Shown here piece after piece: positions 50,403-60,518 of a stretch of DNA of 64,000 nt. The translations under genes were made by a program, and so were the position numbers. The notes below the pieces were generated by a model. The model was not told the DNA's origin. It ran no database searches and worked only from the letters and a program-made list of their open reading frames with translations. The DNA is taken from NCBI RefSeq assembly GCF_030463535.1, contig NC_132892.1:33286932-33350931 (forward strand). The letters are read 5' to 3'. This stretch comes from Salminus brasiliensis. Lineage: Eukaryota; Chordata; Actinopteri; Characiformes; Bryconidae. Positions within the stretch are counted from its first letter, which is position 1. Each line of letters opens with the position of its first letter.

Positions 50403-50849
50403 AAATAAAAAAAAAGGCAGTGGCTGGTTGCACAGGTGTTTGACGAGACCTGTGTCGAGAGCATTACACGAGGGAGACTGCCAAAAGTGCCAAAAGGTTA
50501 AATTATTGTGTAATCTAAAAAAAAAAGAATAAATTAACCATGTGTAGAATTGTCACCAGAGACTGAATAGAGACAATTTACATACCTGGCTTCAACTCGG
50601 ACAACAAATTGGACTGCCACTATAACAGTGTAAAAAGAAACCCAGAGCCATTCGCTAAATATTCTAAATTAGCTAAATATTCTCTGTTGAATGTCAGAAA
50701 CACTTTATTTGGAGCGTTTTCTTGTTATTAGTTTCTAAATTATGTATGAATAATTTGGTAACTGTTGGCTCTAGCATGTCTTGGAGCCCCACAGGACCCA
50801 ACTATGACAATGTAGTCAGAAATGTGAAATGTGGGCTTATACACCAGGT

Positions 50850-51355
50850 CTAAGGACCTAATCCTATTCTTACCCAACCCTTAACCTGAACCCAAAATTA
50901 AGCCCTGAACCAAAAATGTAACCTTCACTCTGACCCTAACATTAACCTCAACACACAAATCTAACCTTAACCCTTATCTCAACACTAATCCTGAGACCCT
51001 AAGACTAATCTAAATAGAAAACTTAACCTAAAAACTAGAAAACTAAAACTAGAAAACTAAAAAATGTAACCTTTACCCTGAAACTAACATTAACCTTAAC
51101 ACATAATCTTCCCCTGAACCTTAACCTCAACAGAAAACGTACTCCTAACTCAGGCCCTGATTCTAATCTTAATCTTTACCTCAAGCTAAAACCTAATCCT
51201 AACCCTCTCCCTGGCTCTGATTCTGGCTCTAAGACTAGTTCTAAATAGGAAACTTGACCTCAACCCAAAATGTAACCCTTACCCTGACCCTAACAAAAAT
51301 CTAACCCTAATTCTGACCTGAACCACAACCTCAAGCCAAAACCTAAATAGCACCT
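50850..51355. repeat. Degenerate telomere-like (CCCTAA)n-related tract
   Basis: About 500 bp made of variants of a 6-nt unit: CCCTAA, CCTTAA, CCTGAA, CCTAAT, CTCTGA, with some longer spacers. Short exact runs such as CCCTAACA and AACCCTAATT occur. It resembles a decayed interstitial telomeric array or an A/C-rich minisatellite. Confidence 0.6.
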
Positions 51356-52044
51356 CAGGCCACCAGTGAAGAGTAGTAAATATACTGAAACAGGCAGTGG
51401 GACCCAAGGAACACTTCAAAACACTTCAGTATTAGACTATAGAAATGAAAAGGCCGTAGTTTCAGTGGTGGATAAATCAGCTTGTCACTCGCTGCAGCCA
51501 AGAGGATCACGTGCTTCCTGTAAGAGGAAAGCGCATATTAATAGGCATGAATGTGTCAGCTGACAATGAAATATGCTAACCATGTCTGAATGTCTGAACA
51601 CTGCGCATTGTCTGTTTTCTCACCTTTTTGACCAGTGGTGATGAGCCTTATTACAAACCGGTAAGATCATTTAAAATAAATTTTTAATTTTAATTTTTTA
51701 ATGCAGAAAATTAAGCTTTTTCAAAAGTAAATATTACATGTTTTAAAACATTTGCAACTTAAATCAACACAAGGCCATTTTGTTTACTTTAATATCAAGC
51801 TTTAACTGAAACTGAGCCTGACGCGATATTTGCATATTCAGGGATGAAACTGCCTCACCATGTACCCATTGTACCCATGTTTGTTTGTTTGTTTTTTTGT
51901 TTGTTTTTTTGCAGTGTTTTGTTCCCCTCATGTGCTTTTAAATAAAATTCGGACCTGACCTTAGAGGTATACAATAGTTTTTTTGGGGGGTTTACTTGTG
52001 AGAAATAGCCATTGTATAGTGTATTGAATATGCTGCAGTGTTCC
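51356..52044. other. Spacer, no gene seen
   Basis: AT-rich. A (TTTG)n tract lies at about 51880-51910. No exon is recognised. Confidence 0.4.
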
Positions 52045-52498
52045 TACATGTACACAAGTATTGGAACAGCTGCTTTATTCATTGTTTTTTTTCTGAAATC
52101 AAGGGCATTGAAGAGTTGATCCTGCCTTTGTTGGACTTTTTAGAGCATTGCTGAGAGGATTTGATTGCATTCAGTCACAAGAGCATTAGTGAGGACAGGG
52201 TGTTTGGTGATCACCACCCCACCTTATCCTCAAGTCGTCCCAAAAGTACTGGATGGAGCACCACCATCATTTCAGGGAACACAGCTCCATGCTGGGGGAC
52301 TTTATACCCCTCTAGCACTGGCATTAGGTTGATGTTATCTGCTCCAGAGACCTATTCTTTTGGCAGCACATCCCTATAGGGACTAGACAAGCTGCCTGTG
52401 TGTGTGCATTTGCACATCTGTGTCAGGAATAGGTGCAACTTAAAGTAGCTGAATGCATTCATTAGAAGTGCCGTCCACAAACATTTGTAAATATAGTG
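52045..52498. mobile_element. MITE copy in gene-poor region
   Basis: The left end ACACAAGTATTGGAACAGCTGC is degenerate. The right end GTCCACAAACATTTGTAAATATAGTG matches the 3'UTR MITEs of A-C, and the interior (GGAGCACCACCATCATTTCA) matches too. Confidence 0.6.
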
Positions 52499-53396
52499 TA
52501 CGTGTGTTGGTTGACTTGCCAGGTTATTTATGGCCTGCCCTTACGCAATCTGAATAATAATAGTGTCTTGAATATGATACAATGCTCCAACATGAATCTT
52601 GGCCGCAGATTTTAATTAGTGATTAGTGTTTAATAGAGTTTAATGAGCGACCGTAAGAAGACACTAGAGACAATCAGACCTCCACCATGATTAGAATGTT
52701 GTGGCCGGGTGGATTCACATAGTAGGTAGACCTAAGTTGTTGGACAGTGGCAGTGTGTAAGTGAGGGTGGAAGGAGTTAAATACATTTATTCCATGTGGT
52801 TATTTAATACATAAACTGTTACTACTGCATCTCAGAGATTTAAAAGTCAATTTGTAATCAGTTTCCTTAAGCATTAGGATAAATAGTCATATTTTATATG
52901 AATTATACAAAGTGACCCAAGTGATTCCAAGGTGAGGTGTGTTATTTATTTATTTATTTTACTTTTGATCAATATTGCTTATAGCTCATGGACATCAGAA
53001 ATCTAGTATCTCACATTATTAGAATATTTAAACTCAAATTTGACTACATTACTATTCACGCAGTATCAACATTAACCCTGTAAAGCCTGGGCATTGACAC
53101 CTTTTACAAACCTTTACAAACTGTTTAGTCCTCCTGGTGTGTTAGACAGGCTATGTGTGATTGATCTGATTATTGATTCGAAAGTCAGGTCTTTTAGATC
53201 ATTTAGATTATCAGTTTCACTAAGATGATATTTACATGATTTTTATCTTAGAACTGATTTCTGTTTTATTTATACTGTGTTTAGGCATTATCAGGCTGTG
53301 GCCAATCTTCATGAGCTGCTGTTAAACTGTCAGTGTCTCTATCTCTTATCTCTTTCAGAAGCAGTTGGACCAATGGTTGCATGTCGCTGCAGGTAC
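52499..53396. other. Spacer, no gene seen
   Basis: A (TTTA)n run lies at about 52940-52960. No splice-flanked open frames resemble the receptor family. Confidence 0.4.
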
Positions 53397-53762
53397 ATAT
53401 ACACTGTATGAGGACACACCTGCCACAGGTGTATAAAATCAAGCTCCTGGTCCTACAATCAGCCTTTCTTACAAACATTAGTGAAAGAGCTCACTGAACT
53501 CCAGAGCATAGTGCAGAAAAGTACACTTCAAGGTGTCACAATCCTTTTTTCCATATTTATAAATCAACCCATTTAGCAGCACAGTCCTAGTTATAGTCTA
53601 GGGTCTCCTCTACCATGTCTAATGTCTTTCTCAGGGGCTCTGGCTTGGCAAAAAAACTGCAGGGCTAGATGCTTGATTTTCTACACATGTGGCAATGGGA
53701 CTGAAGAAACACACGAATACAATGATGATGATTAAGAGATGTGTCCCGATACTTTTGCCCAT
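53397..53762. mobile_element. MITE of a second Tc1/mariner-type subfamily
   Basis: The left part, ACACTGTATGAGGACACACCTG, is followed by CACAGGTGTATAAAATCAAG. The right end GTGTCCCGATACTTTTGCCCATAG is inverted to it. Fragments of the same family lie at about 5622-5770 and 21673-21830. Confidence 0.55.
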
Positions 53763-55318
53763 AGCAGCAACACAAAAAGAAGTAGTCAGGGCGATTTCCA
53801 TGGTGTCATGCTGTAAATATCTGGGGTACCTTAAGATTCAGAGAACAACATCACTGATAGGGAGCCATTAGTCCACTCCAAGCTAGTGAGAGCTGTCTTC
53901 ACTGAGGCCCAGTCAGAGGTTTAGTAGAGGGATGGGCAGAAGAGTACATGGATCAGTGAGGAGTCAGATGTGTCCTCCATGGTGGACTGTCATCAGGTCA
54001 GTGGTGAGGTGGCTGGAGGAAAAGAGATGGCCAGTTTGCCCCCTCATAGCAATGGCTGGTGGAGATGTGTGAGGGTACTCTAGAATTGCTCTATCAGATG
54101 GTGGCCTCGATCTCCATAGCCTTAGTAGGCACCACAAATCACTATGGCACCACCAAAACCTTCTAGGATACAACACAAATTCATAGGGTGGTTTCAGAAC
54201 TATGGGTGGTTTGGTTTGAATCGGTTTAACGAGTTTGTAAATGTCTACACGTGGAAAATATTCTTTCTGCTTACTGGACCTGTTTGGGACAGGAGTAAAA
54301 AAGTAAATACAGGAAGAAGGTCCTGTGTTAAGGAATAGATTTCTTTGCAGTTTAACATGGAGCAGCAGCAGAGATTTGTTCATAGCTGTAGTACTTATAT
54401 GGGCAGCATACTAGGTTAACGTCTGGCTATGGGACCCATTTAGCTCAAACCTGCAGAGTACACCTGAGAGTTGGGTCAGATCACCACACCTTCTCACCAC
54501 AAACAAAGCACTGCACTGAACCGAGACCATCTCCTCTTTTAAGGGTCTCGGATTGACAACTAACCAGAGGCTGATTTAACTAAACTAAACAGTGCAGGTG
54601 TGAAAACCTCTTAAATGATAACACCTGGTTAACCAAAGGTCAAAAAGGTCACTGCAGCCTATAAGATGTATGAGGGCTGGGGAGGACGGAGGGCTGGAGT
54701 TTAATACATAATGCTGATTTTCCTAAAACCCTAAACCAGGCAGTTAATGGAAACAAGCATGTTGTGCTTTTTAGACTGCAGTCAATCACTGTGGCTCTCT
54801 CTCACCCTCTTTGGGAAGTGGTTCATGTAGATCCAGGGACATGTAAACCAATAGTGTAGGTGAGAAGGTGATACTTGGACAGATGTGTTCCTGAACATTT
54901 TTTATGGATGCATCCAGTCACTATATATACGGTCTATACAGGGACATTATTATTGCACAGACTCTGATATGGAGATGGCGGAGATGAGTACTGGCACTTT
55001 CTGAGAAGTCCTGGTACACTAGAAAAAGTAAATTCATGACCAAGAATAAAATATAGAAGTGTGTACTGTGTACCAAAAAGTACCAGACCACTTCAACCAC
55101 TGGCATGCAGGCTGAAAAAGCACAAAACAGAAAGTACATATAGGAAAGGAGTTCCCCTACGCTGCTAAAAGAGGAAGGAATATTTGAGAGCATCAAAATG
55201 TACAGTTGAATGTACAGTGTGACTGATTAGAACATATGTCTTTGACAGCTGGCTGAAAGCAAAAGAGTTTAATAATCTGTTCTTTTAATTTTGTAGGTAG
55301 AAGTAAGAAACATTGAGA
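53763..55318. other. Spacer upstream of gene E
   Basis: Open frames here are short and lack splice or family features. The end is TTTTGTAG (55288-55295), the conserved 5'UTR acceptor, 23 bp before the ATG. Confidence 0.45.
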
Positions 55319-57923
55319 ATGGCTCCTCCTCTTCCCCTGGTGTTTCTGCTCATGGTTGTGGGTGAGTCAGCAGATCCTACTGTAACACCATCACTACACC
55401 AGCTTTCTTTGATTCCCTCACAAACCTCTTTCATAATTACTGTAGTGATACACTGCTTAGCTGATAATTAAGCTGTTCTTGACTAGAACTAGAGCTGTTC
55501 AGAGCTGCTGATTCCTGCTTCTCTCTGATCCCCTCCCTCACCCTGCTGCAAGACTCTCAGAGCTCTTCTCTCTTTGTGGTTTCTCTCAGAATCAGCTCAG
55601 TGTTGTTCAGTAGCTGCTGGAGTTAGAGAGGATAGAGGTGAAGCTGTAAGCTACAGTAACTCTGACTGTCTGATGGGCTCCAGCCTCTGTAATCAGATCT
55701 TTACTGCATCATGTGTTTCAGGAGCTTCTGGAGCAGAGTGGAGTGTGAAATACAACCAGCAGGAAATCTGTGCTTTAAAAGGATCCACAGTGTTTATGAA
55801 TGGCACTTTTACACTCCCAGAAGGTCTTACAGTGACGGAGACATTTTGGATATTAGATCCAGAGAAGAACTTAAATTGGCCTGATTTGCGTGAAAACTCA
55901 AATTACTCAGGCAGGGTCGAGTATTTCACTGGTAAACAGAAACGATTCTTCCTCAAACTGAGTAATGTAACGAAGAAGGATGAACATGAGTTCTGCTTCA
56001 GAATCAAAACAGATGTAGAAAAGCAAAAATATCTGGGAAGACCATGTATTAAGCTTTCAGTTACAGGTATGTAAAATTTTGTAATCTATGAAACACCCAA
56101 TCATCACACATCTTCAAGAGTTCTTTAGAAAAAGAAATGGATAACCAATGGGATGTCCCATCTAAAAGAATCATTTGGAAAGGTCTCAATGGCTTTGTCT
56201 GGTTTAAGCATTGTTAGATTGGTAGAAAACCTCATGTAAATGCTTACATAGAAAACCTGTCAAAAATGGTCTTCAGACCAGCACTCTTTTCCAGTAGTCC
56301 AGAGAACTCTTGTCTTTACAGTGAAGTTTTTACTATAAGAAACTCAGCGTAACATACTGAGACAAACACTTCACTAAACTTCAGTGTAATAACTTAAACC
56401 AGCAGTGTCTAGGCTGAAGACTGGTAGAGCCCTATTCTAAGTATTTTACAGGTTGGGTATTCTAAGTGGTGGTCTTCCATACCTTTCACCCGATTCCAGT
56501 CTGAGATTGGACAACCATCCATAATGCAGAGAAAGACAGAGATGGAAACAAAAGACCTGCTTAAAACCATTCTCTTATTGTCCTAGAGCTCCATGTGGAA
56601 TCCCCTGAAGAAGTGACAGAGGGTGAAACAGCAGATCTGACGTGTAAAATCTCCTGCAATCTGACTGATCCAACATTCATCTGGTACAAAAATGGACGTC
56701 CTTTAACCATAAAGACCATCAGGAACAACCAGCTCCACTTGCAGACAGTCAGCAGTGAGGATGCAGGCAGTTATAACTGTGCTGTAAGAGGATCTGAACA
56801 TCTCCCCTCTACTGCTCAAACTCTCAGAGTCAGATGTGAGTAAAGTCCACATTCTTCACTAAACTCTGGGAATGGTTGAACTACACAGTGATATTAGATA
56901 TTAGCAAGAAACACTAAAGTCATATCTGTCTCTAGATCCTCCAAAGAATGTCTCAGTGTCCATCAGTCCTTCTGGTGGAATAGTGGAGGACAGTTCAGTG
57001 AATCTGACCTGCAGCAGTGATGCAAACCCACCTGTGCAGAACTACACCTGGTTTAAAGAAGGTGGAAGCTCACCTGTAGGATCTGGACACACTTTCAGTC
57101 CTCTACAGAGTGGATCCTACTACTGCCAGGCTCAGAATCAACATGGAGCTCAGAAATCAGCTGCAGTGCCAGTCATTTTAAACACTGAGCCACATCACTG
57201 TATGATATTTTAAAAGTTCAAAATTATGACTGTCTTGAATATTACTTTGTGCAGTTTCCGATTGTGTTTGTGATGAGTTTGTCTGACTGTTGTCTGTATG
57301 TCGACAGACCACCCTGTGATTCTGTATGTAGCTGTTGGAGTCATTGGAGTTTGTGGGATTGCAGCTTTTCTCACTGTAGTTTTCTGGATTAGGTGAGAAT
57401 CATTTTTAAAAAAGTTTAATGTCAAAATACAGTAGACTTAATCTTTGATTCACTTGTCTGTTAAGTGTATAATAATCATATTTTTTTTTTGAAGCAGGAG
57501 AAAGAGGAGTCAGGATGGGAATGCTGATGAACAAGTATATGAGGTAAGATCTTACACTTCCAGTTCTAGACATTCAGTCAGTCAGTTATAGGTTCTTTAA
57601 CCCTGTAGTTTCTCTTGTTCTGCAGAATGTCAGACACAAAACACATCCTCCTGATGATGAGAAATACAGTATTCCAGACTACGAGAATGTTCCAGTGAGT
57701 TCAACCCATTACACTTTTCAAATCTCCAGAAACCAAGATGATATTAGTTTACTTTATTGTAAAGTAAATTGTCTTTTACTTCCACTCTTTCCTGATCATT
57801 GGGAATGGTCAGGACTTAAATTTTAAATATTTCTCATACATTACAATAACACTAGCATAACTTTGTAGACAGTACTTGATTGTTTGTTTGTTTTTTATAT
57901 AGGATTTGAGGAAGCATCACTGA
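55319..57923 (+). CDS. Gene E: compact CD22/Siglec-like receptor (V + 2 C2), intact
   Basis: Exons are 55319-55361 (signal peptide MAPPLPLVFLLMVV), 55722-56066 (V-set), 56587-56835 and 56936-57199 (C2), 57308-57392 (TM), 57498-57543, 57626-57694 (tail) and 57903-57923 (DLRKHH stop). All are in frame, giving about 373 aa. V-set: Trp21, Cys31, a KKDEHEFCFRI F strand (Cys106, Arg108), and Tyr118 where A-C have Trp. The first C2 has the extra Cys (CKISC). Two Y-x-N motifs occur: VYENV, split by the 57543/57626 junction, and DYENV. An in-frame upstream acceptor at 55589 could add 44 residues to the V exon. Introns are short and free of transposons. It is the simplest complete member. Confidence 0.9.
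55590..55721 (+). other. Possible alternative 5' extension of the gene E V exon
   Basis: TTTCTCTCAG at 55580-55589 is a good acceptor. From it 132 nt (44 codons, phase matching the leader) run open into the V exon. The extension contains ESAQCCSVAAG and would sit between signal peptide and V domain. Gene F has the same length and open frame. Confidence 0.4.
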
Positions 57924-57961
57924 GACCATCATCATCAACAATAGTTAATATGTGATTGAAA

Positions 57962-57967
57962 AATAAA
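57962..57967 (+). promoter_or_regulatory. Polyadenylation signal AATAAA, gene E
   Basis: It lies only 39 bp after the stop codon, so the 3'UTR is very short and lacks the MITE of A-C. Confidence 0.6.
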
Positions 57968-59530
57968 AAAAAAATGTTTATGAAATGTAATATATAAAAG
58001 TCAAACAAATTACATTACCATCGTGCTTGTGGAGAAAGAAGTATGTTGATATGAAACTATATTAATTGGATTCAATATCTGTGTCTGTATTATGTTTTAT
58101 TTTTAATATTTTGTCTTTTTATTTAAAATGTTATTGTTAGTTTTACATATCTATATCAATCTTGAAACTCATCAGTTCAGTAAATATTATTGCTATGTGA
58201 GCCTTACTGTGTAACATTCCCCTGTAAATCTGTTCCTTTTTTGGTTGCAATTCATTTAAAATTTGTAAAAAACAGTTTAGGCTCTGTGCATTATTTTTGC
58301 CCATACATTTGTATGTAATTATGTGTAGTAGTAGTAGTAGTAGTAGTAATAGTGATAGTGCATTACTTATGCTTTAGAGTGGAACTATTTATAGACAATT
58401 TCATGCAGCAGAGACACAGCATCACCTTTCTGTACATTCACAAATTGCAGATATACAGTCCCTACACTGATGGCATTGCATCATTTCAAGACCTTGAATC
58501 CTGTTTTAAGTCCTGAAAACTTTGGTAGGTGGATCTTATTCCAGCAGTTTAATTTTAACAAGAGTTCTAGTGGAATGTAAATGATCTGTACTTTTACTTT
58601 TGGAAAATTCCACTTGCCAGACAAACAGGGAATCCAAGGAGAAATCTGCTTTGCTAAGCTCAATGAAGGCGGTCTGAGACATGCTTGGTCTGGTTGAAGA
58701 TTTGACTTCACATCTATGGAAGGGAAAGGAACCACAGCGTCCATGTTTTCTTGCACACTTATGTTTTCTGATATCATTAATACCAATCAATCATGGCCTG
58801 AAGGCCACAGGCCGAATATTGTTGCTGACCATGTTCCCCCTTAATGACCACAATTACCCATCTTCTAACCACTAATTCCAAGATAATAGCAGATAACGCA
58901 CCAAGCAGAAGTGGTCTCAATCTGGTTTCATGAACAATGACAATGAATTAGGTCTTCCTGAAACTGGATCCACATCTTTGAGCACTGAAGTTGTTCTAAG
59001 AGCAAAACGAGGCCCTATTCAGTATAACTAGTCTTCTGAATAAGTTGCTTAGTCATTGTATATTTGTTTATAAACATACAACACCCCCACAACAGAAGAT
59101 TGACTGAAAATGGACAAGACCATAGGGAAATGGTCATGGCTACTGTTGAGAAGCTCAGACCAACCCACCAGTGATGCTTACTGCTTCATACAGCAGCAGG
59201 AGAAGAGGAACAACTGCTTAAACTACATGCCTACATGCTGAAACACTCATCCTCCAAAGGTCTCCATGGAGCACATCACAAACATCTCTAAATTAGAGAG
59301 AGGAAATGAAGACTTGATAGTTTCAGTGAGAGGAGTTTAAAATAAAGATCATCTCTCACTATAGTTAAAAGGTCACATACGTCCTGTTGGAGGAACTATC
59401 CCTGTGTTAAGGCTGTTAATTTTCTTTTAGGGGTAGCAGATTGCCGGTAAGTGTGTTAACCACATGGAGTTCAAATGTTCTGCTCAGTCACTCACTTGTT
59501 GTTGGTGTAACTGAATGGTAAGCACTTTTT
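57968..59530. other. Spacer between E and F, first part
   Basis: It contains a (GTA)n microsatellite at 58326-58350. No splice-flanked receptor exon is visible. Minus-strand frames at 58481-58790 have no recognisable features. Confidence 0.45.
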
Positions 59531-60400
59531 TTATTAAGAGGAGATTTAATGAGACTGATTGTGTACTTAAAGTGTAGTTATATTGTAATCAGTGAATTGT
59601 AAAGATATCTTAAGAATTGGAAATGGGCTCTAAAATAAGCATGTACAGATTGGGTTTCGGCCCGCATGAATGCCAAAACCGTGTTTGCAAACATTATGTT
59701 GTGCAGGTTGCTAAAAACAACAAGAAGCCACAATTTACAGCAAATAGTAGCAGCCTGATTGCAATAATTGCAAGAATTGGTTGGTAGTGTCGAAAGTTGC
59801 ACTCACTTTTTCACTGTTTTCTTTAACAATGAAGCAATCCAGCTGTGATTGGCCAGGGCTTTGCTGCCGTCTACTTGAATACTGTTTGTATTTGGGTCTT
59901 TCTGCATCAGTTTTGTCCTCCATAACTGAAAAGCAAAGTACTAGAGGTAGGTAGAGTAAATTGAGCAAATAGTAAATTTATTAAGAGGAGATTTAATGAG
60001 ACTGATTGTGTACTTAAAGTGTAGTTATATTGTAATATATATAGTATATTGTAATAAAAAATTGGTTGGTACAAAGTACTAGAGGTAGGTAGAGTACATT
60101 GGGCAAATAGCAAATTTATTAAGAGGAGATTTAATGAGACTGATTGTGTACTTAAAGTGTAGTTATATTGTAATATATATAGTATATTGTAATAAAAAAT
60201 TGGTTGGTAGTGTCGAAAGTTGCACTCACTTTTTCACTGTTTTCTTTAACAATGAAGCAATCCAGCTGTGATTGGCCAGGGCTTTGCTGCCGTCTACTTG
60301 AATACTGTTTGTATTTGGGTCTTTCTGCATCATTTTTGCCCTCCATAACTGAAAAGCAAAGTACTAGAGGTAGGTAGAGTAAATTGAGCAAATAGCAAAT
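59531..60400. repeat. Local tandem duplications upstream of gene F
   Basis: A 57-bp block (ATTAAGAGGAGATTTAATGA...) occurs three times, at about 59535, 59979 and 60118. A 180-bp block (TTGGTTGGTAGTGTCGAAAG...) occurs at about 59778-59960 and 60202-60385. The copies are nearly identical, so the duplication is recent. Confidence 0.85.
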
Positions 60401-60518
60401 AACTGTGTATTAAAATGTGCAGAAAAAGTATATAAAGGTATTTATGGAAGCTTTTATATGTTCTTACAAAAGTATTTAGATAGTGTCTGATTTTGTGTAG
60501 GCTGTGAAGTCACTGAGA

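Noticed and set aside
50850..51355. True telomere or intact interstitial telomeric array
   Set aside because: Perfect CCCTAA runs are too short and the units too varied, so only a degenerate telomere-like tract is claimed.
53964..54383. 139-codon minus-strand frame
   Set aside because: No family features, splice context or neighbouring exons. It is treated as chance.
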